Assembly: GCF_011075055.1 (NCBI RefSeq)
Contig: NC_058145.1
Span: 6,729,228-6,793,227 of the forward strand
Direction: 5' to 3'
Source: Mangifera indica
Taxonomy: Eukaryota; Streptophyta; Magnoliopsida; Sapindales; Anacardiaceae
DNA: 64,000 bases
In this document: positions 47,450 to 61,200 of the stretch, piece after piece
Numbering within the stretch: the stretch's first letter is position 1
How the letters are laid out: the number at the start of each line of letters is the position of its first letter
Position numbers and translations under genes: made by a program
Notes under the pieces: generated by a model
The model's database searches: none
Told to the model about the DNA's origin: nothing
What the model saw: the letters and a program-made list of their open reading frames with translations, nothing else

Positions 47450-50400
47450 ATGTTTCCCTTATTCTAGCCCTATTTGGTAATTTGAGAATGTTTGATGCAA
47501 AAAATTATCTAAAGGAGGGAAAGCCAGGAGGAAAAAGAAGCAAGGTGTTTCTCCAGCCCTTTAAGATAAGGTTAGTCCCTAAACCGCACTTCTTCATGAT
47601 GATTCTTGGATCTAATTCCCCTATTAAACAAAAAAGAAATAAACATGTGGATCAAAAACTTCAATCTCAATATTGTGGGCACTTAAGATAAGACTTAAAG
47701 TGAAAAAGGCTAAAAGTATTTTGTTTAGGCTTTTTGGTGATTGGAAGTTAGAGCATAATTATGATTTAAATAAAGGTGGGGGGATATAGGTGTTGTGGAA
47801 CCCGTATAAAATCTTTTTGGTGGTGGTTAGAATTGGAAATCAATTAATCCTTTGTAAGGTTAGAATTTTGGAATGTTCTTCAATCTTTCTCTTTTTTTTT
47901 TTTATGTGTTATGGTGTATTCTCATTAAATCTAGCAAAATGGGCAAGCTAACCATAAGACCCACACCCATTTAAAAATGGGCAAAAGTTTTATACTTTTG
48001 GACATATACCCATTTTGGAGCCGTGCTTGCTAATAATGAATTTTTGCGAGCAGGTCAAGTGTGTCTGTAGGTCACCCGTTATTTATATCTTATTCATCAT
48101 CGTCATCTTCTTCAACATCAAACTTACAACACACCTAAAACAAATTTCACATATTTTTCTTTCTCTTGACATGAAATGAACTTAAATCCACTCTACAATT
48201 AAAGAATTTGTTGTGTTGAATACAAATATAAAGAAAATGAGTAATAAACACTTTGTTATTGATATTCATTCCATGTTTAATGATAAAATTCTTCAAATCC
48301 ATATAAAACATTTTTATAATTTGAGGTAAATTTTCGTTTCTCTATGGAATACTTATGTATTTGAAGAGAAAAATATTAAAAATTATAAAATAAGTACACT
48401 AAAATTAAAAAAAAAAAGTAATGTGAAATTAATATTAACGAGTAACCCACTAGTCGACTCATACCCGTAGGATTGGGTATGAGTTTTAGTGTTTCTTACT
48501 TGCACTTGTATCAACTTGACCTATCCCCAGCCTATACCTACCCATTTGTCAGGTCTAATGCTCATAACTTTTCCATTAATAGGAGACAATTATGGAATGA
48601 CTTGGGTGTTGCTACCAATGATAGTCTTGATTCTCTTATGATTATGCTTGGTGATTTTAATGCCATTTATGATCCCTCGGAAAAACTTAAAGGTATTATA
48701 AATCAAAATCCTTAGTGATGATATAAATAAATTGTGTTGTGATGCTAACTTGGTTGATCTTAGCTTTAGTATTAACTTCTTCATTTGAAATAATAAAAGT
48801 GATAAGGAGATGAGGATTTGTTATAAACTGGATTGGGATTTCATCAATGATGCTTGGATGAGTAAATTTCATTCAGCTAAGGTTCTTTTTGAAAATCCTT
48901 TTATTTCCAACCATAGTCCAAGCATTGTGTTTTGTGTTGATAAAGAAAGAAGGCGAAAACCCCTTTCAAATTCTTATGTTTTGGAACACTAAGGTTATTG
49001 GTTCTCTTATGTTTATAATAATAAATTTAAAGCTCTAAAAGTGGAATTAAAGAAGCTCAATAAGGAGTTTTGAAAAGTATTAGAAACAGTCAAACTTTCT
49101 AAGGAAGAGTTAAAGGTTGTCCAAAAAGGCTTGGATATAAATCTTTTCGATGAGGGTTTAATTGGAAGGGAGAATAAGTTGACGGAGAAGTGTACGAGTT
49201 TGCTTAGGGTAGAAGAATCTTCGGCCTAGAAAAAAAAATCAAGAATTCAATGGCTAAATTAAAGGGATAAGAATTGTAGCTGTTTCTTTAAGTGTTTAAT
49301 AGGTGAAAAGATAAAAATAAAGTTTCTAGCCTAAAAAGAAGAGATGAGAGCATGGTGAATGATCAAGAAGGTATCAAGATTAAATTGATTGATTACTTCA
49401 CGAGCCTTTTTTGACACAAAAGGATTAGGAGAAACTTAGATTGCATTAAAGACATCTTTGGAAAGAAAATCTCTAGAGAGTTTGCAATAAAAATGGTGGA
49501 AAATGTTATAAGAGAGGAAACTAAGAATACTTTATCTAGCCTTGCTAATAATAAAGCTTGGGGTCCAGATGGTTTTAGTGTTTTTTTCTTTAAGAAGGCA
49601 TGGACTATTGTAGGAAATGATATTGTTGATGTTAGTATGATTTTTCTTTTGTTACGAGAAAGCTCTTAAAAAAAAATAAATTGTATAATCATCGCTATGA
49701 TTTCTTGTTAAAAGACAATCTAAAAGTGTATTACTAAGATTTTGGTCAACAGGATCAAAGTTGCCTCGTCGTCTCTTGTGGTTAACAAAGTTCAAGCCAC
49801 TTTCGTTAAAGGTAGGGAAATTTGAAATAACATTCTCCTTTGTCAAGAGCTCTTCCACAAATACCAAATGAAATATGAGAGATAAAGGAATTACTCTATG
49901 AAAATTGACATCATGAAGACTTATGACTTGGTAAAATGGGATTTTATAATTTATATCTTTAAGACTTTTGATTTCCTTAATGTCATAATCAATTGGATTT
50001 CCTCTTGCATTACAATGCCTTAATTTCTATTAGTTTAAATTGGAAGTTGGTGGCGTATTTTGATAGCTCTAAAGCGTATTTTGATAGCTCTAAAGGACTT
50101 ATATAAGAAGATCCTACATTACCTTGCCTCTTTGTTTTAACAATGAAGATGCTTTTGATACTTCTTAAAAGGGTTGCAACAAATCCTTTCGTCGAGTTCC
50201 ATTGATCAATCACCTTTGCTTTGCCAATGACTTTATGATATTTTGTAAATTAGAGAATATGGGTTAGTCTTAAGGCTAATGCTAGAAAGAGTAACATCTT
50301 TATTTATGGATGTGAAGAGATCTTTACAGGTGAAATAATAGATTTAATTGGGTATGAGCTTGGAACCTTACTTGTTAAGTATCTTGGGGTTTCTGCAATA

Positions 50401-51990
50401 ACTAAGAAATTAACTTATGAAGATTGCAAACCTCTTTTGGACATAATCCTTGGAAGAATCTTAATTTGGAGAAGAAAATTTCTTTCCTCTATCGGAAGAC
50501 TTAATCTCATCAAATTTATCTTGATGAATATATAAATGTATTGGTCTTCTCTTTTCATTCGTCTCTTTAAAGTCCACAAAAAAATAAAAAGTATATTCAA
50601 GGCTTTCTTTTGGTCTAAGATTGACATGAAAAAAATTGAGGCTAAAGTAGCTTGGAAAGAGGTATGCCTCCTAAAGAAGAAGATGGTTCAGGGCTTTGGA
50701 AAACTAAAGAATGGAATAGGGTGGCTATAGTGAGACACATTTGAAACATTTCTTTTAGTAAGGACTCCATTTGAACCCAATGGGCTATCTTCCATAATGT
50801 GAAAAACAAGTCCTTTTAAGACTCCTAGATTCCTCAAGATTGCTCTTAAACTTGGATAAGCATTCTCAAGCTAAGGGAGATGGCAAGATTAAATATATCT
50901 TATAAAATTGGGGATGGGGTCATTACTTCTTTTTGGTTTGGCAAATGACACCCCCTTAGCCTCCTTGTACAAAAATATAGTGGTAGAATTATATATGATT
51001 CCATGCTTGATAAGGATGCTAAATTCAAGATTATTATTAGAGAGGTGAGTGGAATTAGCTTATTTCCAACTTTTGGGAGCACATAGAGATAAGGAATTCT
51101 TTGATTGCAAAACCTAAGGGTGGAGATAATATTATTATATGGGGCAAAGACTCTTCTAAGAATTTCTCCATAAAAATGGCTGAGGATTTACTTTGGAGAA
51201 GACAACTTAAAGTCCATTGGCATAAGCTTATATGATTCAAGTATTTCATCCCTATACATACTTTGATTCTTTGGTTGATTATCAAAGGGAAACTTCAAAC
51301 CAAAGATAAGGTCATCTCTTTTGGTTTTATCGATAACATAACTTCTTGTTTTTGTAAAAGGCCCAATAAATCTATTTCCCATCTATTTGTCTCTTGCCAT
51401 ACTACTTGGGGTTTATGGAAGGAAGCTTAAGTTGGAATGGGTCAAAGTATAATATTATTCCTTTGAATGATAATATTCTTCAACAGACACCTTATCTCAA
51501 TTGCTTCATTAAAGAAGACCTTTCTATTTGGTTGCTTAAGAATTGCTGCTAGTTATCCTTCTTTTTTGATTCTTTGATGTTTTCGTGTGATAGCTTCGAT
51601 TTAGACATTTGGTATGTTCAGTTTTTGAGACAGATTGTACATAATGAGATCATGCCTATTTCATTCACGTCTATTTTCTGGTTTTTGTTTTCATTTGGTT
51701 GGTTTCTTGATAAGGTAGATTTTTCGTTGCATTCTTTTAAACTTTATCTTTGTAGAAACTTTGATAAACTTTCAAAAAAAGGTGACTTTTTATTTTTTTT
51801 ATTCTTCGTAACCTAAGGCTTTGTCCTATGGTGCCTTTTTGTTTCGTTTCTTTCATTGAGCCTTTTGATTTATGTAAACTCGACTAGAGTTACTATCTTC
51901 TTTCTTCTTTTGGAGATTAAGACAGTTGTTTTCCCCTAACCTTTCTCTTAGAGGCTGTAGTTTATTGTTGTTAACATATACTTATTTACC
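47450..51990 (+). mobile_element. decayed L1-type LINE (non-LTR retrotransposon)
   Basis: Endonuclease region: NSPIKQKRNK (about 47620), LFGDWKLEHNYDLNKGG and WNPYKI (about 47726-47810), then after a hAT-like insertion RRQLWNDLGV, MIMLGDFNAIYDPSEK (48640-48685) and PFISNHSPSIVF. RT region: SRIQWLN (about 49235), NNKAWGPDGFSVFFFKKAW (about 49548-49602), ILVNRIKVASSSLVVNKVQATFVKG (as adjacent pieces), MKTYDLVKWDF, KYLGVSAITKKLT (about 50380), WRRKFLSSIGRLNLIK, and a late zf-RVT-like region near 51200-51430. This is the order of plant L1-clade LINEs. Stops and frameshifts occur every 50-80 codons. I did not find the 5' end, poly-A tail or target duplication, so borders are approximate. Confidence 0.85.
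47926..48557. mobile_element. hAT-like non-autonomous element (632 bp) inside the LINE
   Basis: The left end reads TAAATCTAGCAAAATGGG and the right end, read inward, TAGACCTGACAAATGGGTAG, both close to the usual plant hAT terminus TAG-CCTGGCAAA-TGGG. Flanks are ATTCTCAT (47918-47925) and ATGCTCAT (48558-48565), matching at 7 of 8 positions. Eight base pairs is the hAT duplication length. It separates two parts of the LINE endonuclease coding sequence. It has no transposase ORF. ACCCAC and GGGTA-type repeats near both ends are subterminal motifs common in the group. Confidence 0.75.
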
Positions 51991-52237
51991 AACAAAAAAT
52001 TAAATAGATTTAATATTTTAACATAGAAACAAATGTTTAACATAGAGGAGCTATTAGAGTAGCCAAGCCATCCATCAACATATAGATGTATATGGCAAAA
52101 GAAATGCCCACTATATGATAAAAGGTTCTTCATTTTCTACCTGCAATTTCCAATTCAAACATTTCCCAAATAAGAAACTCTTTCCCACTTCTTTACCTGC
52201 ATTCTTTCAACTTCCTTTTGATTAGCATTAAAAAAAC
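51991..52237. other. spacer; possible displaced 3' flank of the ATPase gene
   Basis: Short sequence between the LINE tail and the Gypsy A 5' LTR. Before Gypsy A inserted it would have directly followed the calcium ATPase stop codon on the minus strand, so it may hold the original 3' UTR. This is inferred from position only. Confidence 0.35.
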
Positions 52238-52800
52238 TGTTATAACCTGAGTGTATATGAAGAGGAGGAAGACCACCATACACTTGGACAAGCTATAGAG
52301 AAGACAAATGGCACTCATTCAACAAGTGAACATTTAACCAACATTGCAAACCCGTAATATGATTTTCAGGACCAGTAGATTAAAGGAGGGACCACATAAT
52401 TATCCCTTGCTGAGGTGGCACAACTAGATTGGGAGAACTATGTTGGTGAACAGAAAGAAATTAAGTGCCTAGAGAATCAAGCAGTAGAGAAGAAAAATGA
52501 AGAATTAAGGAAGCTAGGAGAGCCCTAGCCTCTTGAATGCTGGATAGAGGAATTTTGAGTGTTTCTGGGTTCTACTTCAATTATGAATGAATTAGATTTT
52601 TCTTAGTCTGGGTTATTTTGAATGTTTGTTTTATTAGGAACTTTGTTATGAATACTATGAAATAGCCTTGAGCTGTAAAAACACTCTATTGCCTTTATTA
52701 GTGAAGTTTTACAATAAAAAAAGGTTCACTGTTACATTGATATATTGATACATTTATTCACTAAACAACGATTGCTTTCCACCATCTTGTTTGGTCTAAG
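52238..52800 (+). repeat. 5' LTR of Gypsy A (about 563 bp)
   Basis: Starts TGTTATAACC. It aligns with 57363-57779 and then, without a gap, with 63117-63267 (GAATACTATGAAATAGCCTT to CCATCTTGTTTGGTCTAAG). It is the uninterrupted version of the split 3' LTR and proves where Gypsy B went in. Confidence 0.88.
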
Positions 52801-54372
52801 AAACCATTCTCAAGTAGCAAGGGAAAATCACTTGTCTAGTAGCTTATCAACAACTCCAGATAGGCTCCAATCTAATTCTCTGCCCATAGGAGCATTTTTA
52901 ACGTTTCCTCAGACAAAGACAGAAGAGATCAATATACCACCTCTAACGAAAACAGAGGAGATCAATATAACATTAGAGACGATAAAAAAAAGATAAGGCT
53001 ATGAAGAACAATATGGATGGTTACGAAGGGACCTCCAATATCGACGGCTAGACTTGTCTTTACTTGACGAGGAAGACGCCCTGGAATGGTTAGAGATAGT
53101 GGAGCATTACCTTGACGTGAATAGAGTAATGGAGGCAAAAAGACTGATGGCAGTGAGGGTGTGCATGAAGGGTGTCGCCTTTCATTGGTTCTGATGGAGA
53201 TGAAAACGACACCTATTTTCAAACTAGGGAGAATTCAGAGGCATTGGGCTCAAACAATTGTGGCCAAAAGATATGGGCACAGCTCGAGAGGAACTTTTTT
53301 CTTTGTAAATGATAAACTCCGTCCAAGGGTATCGATGTCGTTTTGAGCTCTTTTCAATGGCGATAGATGATTTATATGATGATACACTCATGGTGATTTT
53401 TATGAATAGGCTATCGGACGATCTTCATGAAGAAGTGAGGTTGTTCCTTCCGTCAACCTCAGAAAAAATGATAGAACGCACCCAAGAGGTTGAGAAGAAA
53501 AATGCCATTATAGATAACCAACAAGTGACCCGACCGGTAAAGTCTGACCCAAAAGCCTTTTAACTATCCCACTTGACCTTCATTCTTTTAAAATCTGAGC
53601 CAACCCTAGCAAACCAATGCTCGATGCCTAACCCAAGTTATAAATCCAACAACACAGCCCAAACTAATTCAGTCTAATCCAACAAACCTCACCCAACCCG
53701 CCCAGCAACTTACATAAATGCCAACCTACCCGACCTAAACTGTGCACAAAACACCCTTCGATCTTTTGCCCAAAATTAACATGACCATACCACTTATTAC
53801 CCCCTAGCTATTATAACGATCAGGGCCCTTGCAACCTCTGGTGCATCAATGACAAACCCACAATGAGAAGGGAATTCATGCTGACTATCAGATGAAGAGT
53901 CTAGGTCAAAGATTAAAAAAGGGTTATGTTTCAGGTGTGATAAGAAGTTTACGTCGAGGCACTGATACCGCTTCCGACAATTCTGCATCATGATTGCTTG
54001 CAAATATGACTTAGAAGAGGATGAAGAAAAGGTAGAGAAAGAGACTACGGTAGAGGAAATGAGTTTGATATGAATTTGAATTTAAGTTCAATTGTAGGTA
54101 TTAATTCCCTGAAAACTATGAAATTTTCAATGGAGATAAAAAGGAGACCAAAGTTGATTTTATTAGATAACCCATAACTTCATTTTTGACAAAATGGTGA
54201 TGAAGCTCGAAATCTTGATAACTCTGACTCACTTCGCTATTATGTTAGGTGATGACCAAAAAATCCAAAGAGTTGGGAAATATGAAAGAGTAGAGTTAAT
54301 GTTTTAGGGGATCAATGTAGTACAAGATTTTTTTCTTTTTAGGCTCGATGGAGTTGATATGATGTAGATTGG
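52801..54372 (+). pseudogene. gag and protease region of Gypsy A, broken
   Basis: RRLDLSLLDEEDALEWL and YLDVNRVMEAKRLMAVRVCM (about 53040-53175) give the gag capsid. MAIDDLYDDTLMVIFMNRLS and EMIERTQEVEKKN-like sequence (about 53355-53505) give its C-terminal part; a frame change separates them. CFRCDKKFTSRH (about 53930-53965) is the knuckle. No intact protease site can be read in the stretch up to 54372, although GDDQKIQRVGKYERVEL near 54250 fits the protease C-terminal side. Confidence 0.75.
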
Positions 54373-57345
54373 TTGAGTCAGCTCAGTGAAGTGAAATCGA
54401 ACTGGAAGAGTCAGACAATGGAGTTTGAATGGGAAGGCAGAAGAGTAGAGATTAAAAGGGATATCTCATTGACAAAATTAGAGACTTTCGTAGGCACTTT
54501 GTGGAAATTAGTAGGAGAAGGGGATAAAGGTTTTTATTTGAAAATAGACATTGATACTGATGCCACACTATCTGAAGGCCAAAATATCCCCACTAAGTTA
54601 ATTGCTTTATTGGAAGAATTCAAAATTTTGTTTCATGAATCTAACAGACTCTTACCACAGAGAGATAAAGACCACAAAATTTGGTCATAGAAGGTGTTTA
54701 GCCTCCTAACCTTAGACCTTATAGATACACACACTTCTAGAAAAATGAAATAGAAAAGATTGTAAGAGAAATGTTAACGACATGAATTATAAGGTCCAGT
54801 GATAGCCTATACTCAAGTTTGGTGTTATTGGTTTGAAAAAAAGATGGAAGATAGAAATTTTGTGTGGATTATAAAGCTTTAAATAATGTAACTATTCTTG
54901 ATAAATTTCCCATTCTAGTGATAGACAAATTTTTAGATGAGCTAGTTAACGCAGTTGTTTTCAATAAACTTGACCTATTTTTAAGATACAACCAGATTCA
55001 AGTGTTAGAAGAGGACATCGAGAAGATGGCTTTTCGAACACATGACGACTATTATGAATTCTTAGTAATGTCGTTTAGGCTGTTAAATGCACCTACCACA
55101 TTTTAAAGTTTAATGAACAACATTTTTCAACCTTTCCTAATGAGATTTGTGCTAGTATTCTTCGATGATATACTCATTTACAATAGACACTTTGAGGAGC
55201 ACACCTGAGGAAGGTACTGAGTCTTCTCCAATTGCATCAGCTAGCAATCAACATAACGAAATGTTAATTTAGGTCTGACATAATAGAATACTTAGGTCAT
55301 ATGGTATCAAAAAATGGTATAGAAGTTTACTAGGGAATATACATGACATGGAAAATTGGCCAATCCCTCAAGACCTTCAAGACTTGAGGGGATTCCTAAG
55401 ACTAACATGCTACTATTATTGTTTTGTGTGGGGATACGTTAAGATCACTGGGCCATTGACCAATTTCCTTAAAGAACATGATACAACGAGCTTTTGAGGG
55501 TCTAAAAAGAGCCATGGTAACCATCTTGATACTGGTAATGCCTAATTTCACAAAAGAGTTCATGGTTGAGACTAATGCATTAGGTTCTGGATTAGGTGCT
55601 ATACTCATGCAAGATGAAAGACCGATGGCATGCTTGAGCAAAGCTTCATCACTACAAAGCCAAGGGAAATCAGTATATGAAAAAGAATTAATAACAATAG
55701 TGATGGCATTACAAAAGTGGCATCATTATCTTTTTGGGAGACATTTTAAAGTGAAGATTGATCAGAGAAGTTTGAAGTTCTTGATTGAGTAAATGATCAT
55801 TGGGCATGAACAGCAAAAATGATTGGTAAAGATGCTAGGTTTAGATTTCGAGATCTTATACAGACCAGGCTGTAAGAACAAAGCCACTGATGCCTTGTCA
55901 ATGAAACCAGAAGGTGTAGGAGAAATGCAAGCCATTTTAATGAGTGTTATAATAGACTTAGATGACATTCAGGCAGAAGTCACTAGAGATGAGAAGTTGC
56001 GAAAATTGGTGCGAGATTTACATGGCAATCCAAATTCCTATGTAGGTTACTCTCTAAAGAATGGTCGATTAATGTACAAAGGCAGAATAGTTATACCCAA
56101 ATATTCCAAGATGGTTCCAAAATTTTTGACAGAGTTTCACTCTTCTCCCTTAGAGGTCATTCAAGTTTCTTTTGTACTTATAAGAGAATCTTATCTGTGC
56201 TTTATTAGAAGAGGATGAAAAATGATGTGAAGAGGTTTGTGGCAGAATGTGAGGTCTACCAACGTTCCAAAACCCTTCTAATTCTAGAAAATATTTAGGA
56301 GGATGTGTCAATGGATTTCATCATCGAGCTGTCGAAGGTTAAGAGATTCAATACGATATTAGTGGTAGTTGATCGCTTGACTAAATATGCCCATTTTATT
56401 TTTGTACGCCACCCATACATAGCAAAAGACATAGTATTAGTGTTCATTAGAGAAGTAGTAAAGCTTCACAATTTCCTTTGTACAATAATCTCGGATCGCA
56501 ATCAAGTCATGAGCAATTGCTGGACTAAGTTATTTAATGTTGTAGTGACTATGATGAAGTTTAGCTCAACATATCACCTCCAAACAGATGGTCAAATCGA
56601 GATGGTAAATTAAAGTCTCGAGACTTACTTTTGGTGTTTTTGTTTCGAACAGCTGAGGAGTTAGCTGAGTTGGTTGTCGTGGGCGGAGTATTGGTACAAT
56701 ACAACCTACCACGAGTTAGCAGGTATGGCCTCTTTTAAGGCACTATACGGGTGAGATTCTCCCTCCCTCTTGAGGTCAGTAGAAGAAGTTTTGAAAGTGG
56801 AGGAAATGAACTTGCTGATAAAAAAGAGAAATGAAATTCTTGATAGGCTAAAAAGGAATTTGAAAACTACCCAAGAAAGGATGAAATGTCTGGTGGATCA
56901 AAATAAAAGGGAAGTTGAACTAAAGGTAGGAGATTAGGTATTTCTTAAACTGCAGCTATGCTAATACCGCTTTATAGCATTTGAGCTTAATGAAAAACTT
57001 AGTCTACGTTATTATGGCCCACATGAAGTTGAAGAGAGGGTAGGACCTATTGCTTACAAATTGCGAATTCCACAGACAGTAAGAGTTCATCCTGTGTTTC
57101 ACATTTCTCAACTAAAAAAACACATAGGGCTAACCATACCAAGCCAACCTCTTCCAAATTGTTTGAATGAAGAAAAGGAGATGGAAATGCAACTTAAGGA
57201 GATACTTAATTTCATGTACTCTTAGCAAGGTGATTTGGAATTGTTAGTCAAATGGCATAAACTCCTTGAATGTGATAATTCTTAGAAGCTTTACAAGAAT
57301 ATCATTTAAGCCTTTCCACATTTGCACCTTGAGGGCAAGGTGCCT
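54373..57345 (+). pseudogene. pol of Gypsy A (RT, RNase H, integrase, chromodomain), broken
   Basis: [50 protein letters not shown] and [11 protein letters not shown] (about 55150-55180). RNase H: EFMVETNALGSGLGAILMQ, EKELITIVMALQKWHHYLFG and KATDALSM. Integrase: SMDFIIELSKV, VVDRLTKYAHFIF, ISDRNQVMSNCW, STYHLQTDGQIEMVN. C-terminus: VGPIAYKLRIPQTVRVHPVF, then ELLVKWHKLLECDNS and FPHLHLEGKVPLDRRGN, a degenerate chromodomain. At least eight stops and several frameshifts separate these. Confidence 0.85.
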
Positions 57346-57362
57346 TTGGATAGAAGGGGTAA

Positions 57363-57779
57363 TGTTAGGACCTAAATGTATGTGAAGAGAAGGGGAGAAA
57401 AGACCACTGTACACTTGTACAAGCTGCAGAGAAGACAAATGGCACTTATTGAGCAAGTGAACATGCAACCAATATTGTAGGCCTACAGTATGATATTTAG
57501 GACCAACAGATCAGACAAGGGACCACATAATTATCCTTTGCTGAATGGTGTAACTAAATTGTGAGAATTATGATAGTGAGTAGAAAGAAATAGGGTATCT
57601 GGAGAATTAGACAATAGAGAAGAAAAATGAAGAATTAAGGAAGCTAAAAGAGCCCTAGTCCCCCAAATGCTAGATGGAAGAATTTTGAGTGTTTCTAGGT
57701 TCTACTTCAACTATGAATGAATTAGAATTTTCTTAGTTTGGGTTGTTTTGAACGTTTGCTTTATTAGGAACTTTGTTAT
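57363..57779 (+). repeat. 3' LTR of Gypsy A, first part
   Basis: Starts TGTTAGGACC after an A/G-rich stretch that serves as polypurine tract. Ends at GTTAT (57775-57779), the target duplication of Gypsy B. The rest of the LTR resumes at 63117. Confidence 0.9.
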
Positions 57780-58263
57780 TGATATGTATTTATCATTTTC
57801 TTTATTATTTCCTTAGTTATTAAACCATTTCATTTATCTGTTGTAACCCACGTGGATGGAGATGAAGTCATGATAACAGGTTATGCTTAGAAGTAGGAGT
57901 TAGTTGGACAGGTTGTGCTTAGCAGGAGTTAGTGGGAGTGTTTAGAAGCAAGAGTTAGTGAGAGTTTAATAATAAAAACGTGTGTAGAATCTTAAGGGAA
58001 TTAGTTAACTAGTAGGTTATTTATTTGTATTGTGTCAATGTAATTGGGATATGAAATTTGTGAAATTAAGCTTTGGCTTTGGGAGGTTTGTTTACCCTCG
58101 AAGTAAACATTTGTCTATTTATTTCTCTTTTCATCTATTGTCAAGATAGGTAGAAGAGGTAAAATCAAGGGAAGCAGAGAATTGAGAGCTTTGTGTGAGC
58201 AGAATATTCTGAACCTAGGCTCTTCAATACTTGTTACGCGTTCCGCCCAGCAAAAACATAACA
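57780..58263 (+). repeat. 5' LTR of Gypsy B (484 bp)
   Basis: TGATATGTATTTATC to AAAACATAACA. Inside, AAGTAGGAGTTAGTTGGACA and related AGGAGTTAGTGGGAG units form short degenerate direct repeats (about 57885-57975). Confidence 0.96.
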
Positions 58264-58266
58264 AAT

Positions 58267-58277
58267 TGGTATCAGAG
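58267..58277 (+). other. primer binding site of Gypsy B
   Basis: TGGTATCAGAG three bases after the 5' LTR, complementary to the initiator methionine tRNA end. It is only 7 bases before the gag ATG at 58284. Confidence 0.92.
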
Positions 58278-58283
58278 TCGGGC

Positions 58284-61200
58284 ATGGCGGATCAACAATT
58301 TGAACATCTCGAGTCTGAAATTGCAAGCTTAAAGGGGGAACAAGAAAGACAATTTAAGGAGCTTCAAGAATCCATGGCGGCACTCTTTGTTGCCATCAAT
58401 GTTAATCATGACCAGGCTGAAGCATCCAACAGTCAACTACGACGATCTAGCGGTAGATCGAATGGCGGGCAAAATTCAACTATTATGACAGAATCGAAAG
58501 GAGCTTACCTTCCTAAAATGGTGAAGTTGGATTTTCCGAAATTTAACGGCAAGGAAGACCCTACTAGTTGGATTTGTAGAGCTGACCGATTCTTTGAATT
58601 TCATCTAACGCTAGAAGAAGAAAAGGTGCCCCTTGCGTCCTTCAATCTAGAAGATGATGCCCAATTATGGTACCAATTGATGAAGGTTGATGAAGGTCTG
58701 ATCACTTGGCAAGCCTTTAAAGATCAACTTCATGCAAGGTATGGGCCAACTCAATACCAAGATTTTTTTGGTGATTTAACTAAGCTACAGCAAACTGGTT
58801 CGATTCGGGAGTATCAAACGCAATTTGAAAGATTGTTAATTCATGCGGGGCGCTTGTCTCCAGAGCAACAAGTTGGTTGTTTCGTTAGCGGACTCAAGGA
58901 AGGGATCAAAGTGGACGTGTAAGCCGCAAAACCCCGAACATTATCAGCCGCTATAGGTCTTGCCCGTTTGTATGAAGCTGCTCGTTCCAAGAAAACAGCC
59001 GCAACAAGTGCAGAACCAAAAAAGACCTTAACTACAATGGCTAGCAATCCTGAAAGACCTATCAAGCGGTTATCTCCAACTGAATTTAGCGAACGAAGAG
59101 CTAAAGGTCTATGCTTCAATTGTAATGAAAAATTTGGACCAGGACACAAGTGTAAGAAGTTATTCTTCCTTGAAGCAAATTGCTCAGATGATGAAGACGA
59201 GCAAGATTGTAATGAAGAAGTGATGGCAACGGAGGTTGAAGTACCTGAAATATTCATTCATGCAATCTCGGGAGCACGAAGCCCACAAACCATGCAAGTA
59301 CAAAGCTTGATGGGTGAAAAACGGGTAACATCCTTGGTCTTGATAGACTCGGGTAGCACTCACAATTTTTTAAATAATGAAATTGCCAAGAAAATGGAAA
59401 TAGCTCCTAATGGTATAGGAAGGTTTGAAGTTGCTGTAGCAAATGGGGATAAGTTAACAAGTGGGGGTCTTTGCAAATGAGTATATATGGTGATCCAAAA
59501 AGTTCCTATCAAAGTTGATTTCTACCTGTTGCCACTAGAAGGATATGATACAGTTTTAAGAGCTCAATGGTTGAGCACATTGGGCCCAATTTTATGGGAC
59601 TTTTCAAAGCTAAGCATGACATTCACAGTAGATAACAAGAAGGTGGATCTGCAAGGTTTGAAAGCACCTGAACACAAGATTATTAATGAGGTGCAATTTA
59701 ACAGGGAGCTAAAAAAAAGCAAAGTGGGTCATTTGATGCAGATTTATTCTCTGGACATGTGTAACCAACAGGGCACAATGTCTTCGGAAATTCCTGAAGA
59801 TGATATACAAAAATTTAATCAGTTGGTGCAGGCTTACACAGACATTTTTCAGGCACCCTAAGGTTTACCTCCTCAACGATCTCATGATCACCGCATTCCA
59901 CTTACAGAAGGCAGCAAACCAGTTTCAACCCGACCCTACTGTTATCCACACTATCAAAAAACAGAGATTGAAAAAATGGTTGCTGAGCTTCTAAAATCAG
60001 GCGTCATTCGACCAAGCCACAACCCTTATTCATCACCAGTTCTGCTAGTTAAAAAGCATGATCAATCATGGCGCATGTGTGTTGATTATAGGGCTCTGAA
60101 CCAGTTAACCGTGAAAGACAAATTCCCAATACCCATGATCGATGAGTTATTGGATGAACTACATGGTGCAACCCTCTTCACCAAGCTTGATTTGAGGTCC
60201 GGATATCACCAGATTCGAATGAATCCTGATGATATTGAGAAAACAGCCTTTCGCACTCACCAAGGACACTATGAATTTCTGGTAATGCCTTTTGGTTTGA
60301 CAAATGCTCCTTCCACTTTTCAATCCTTAATGAATTCAATTTTTCGAAATTACCTACGTAAGTTCATTTTGGTGTTCTTCGATGATATTCTAGTGTATAG
60401 TAAAAATCTAGAAGAACATTTGAAACATATTGATATTGTGTTTTCTATTCTAAGAACACACAAATTATATGTCAAAAAAGAAAAGTGCAGTTTTTGCCAG
60501 GAGGAAGTTAAGTATTTGGGGCATGTCATCAGCAGCAAAGGTGTAGCAGTGGACTCTGAAAAAATATCAACAATGCTCAAGTGGCCAAAACCCAAGACAA
60601 TCAAGGCTTTAAGAGGTTTTTTAGGATTGACCGGTTATTATTGCAAGTTCATACAACATTATGGGAAGATTGCAGCACCGCTAACGAGTATGTTAAAAAA
60701 GGGAAACTTTAGGTGGGAACCCAAAGCAGAGGAGGCATTTGAGGAACTCAAGAAGGCCATGACTCAAGCACCAGTTTTAGCCTTACCAGATTTTTCAAGG
60801 CAATTTATAGTGGAATGTGATGTTTCAGGGTCAGGGATTGGAGCAGTGTTAATGCAAGGGAAAAGGCCAATTGCTTTCTTTAGTCAAGCATTACAGGGAA
60901 AAAATTTATTTTTATCAACTTATGAAAAATAAATGTTGGCTTTGGTACTTGCAGTGCAACGTTGGAGACATTATTTGCTGGGCCAAAAATTTGTTGTCAA
61001 GTCAGATCAACGAAGCCTAAAGTATTTATAGGAGCAAAAAATTACCACTTCAGCTCAACAAAAATGGCTAGTTCAGCTAATGGGTTATGACTTTGTGATT
61101 GAATACAAAACTGGGAAAGAAAATGTGGTAGCAGATGCTTTGTCTAGAAGAGAAGAACCAGGAGAGCTATTAGCCTTATCAACACCACTTCCACGATGGT

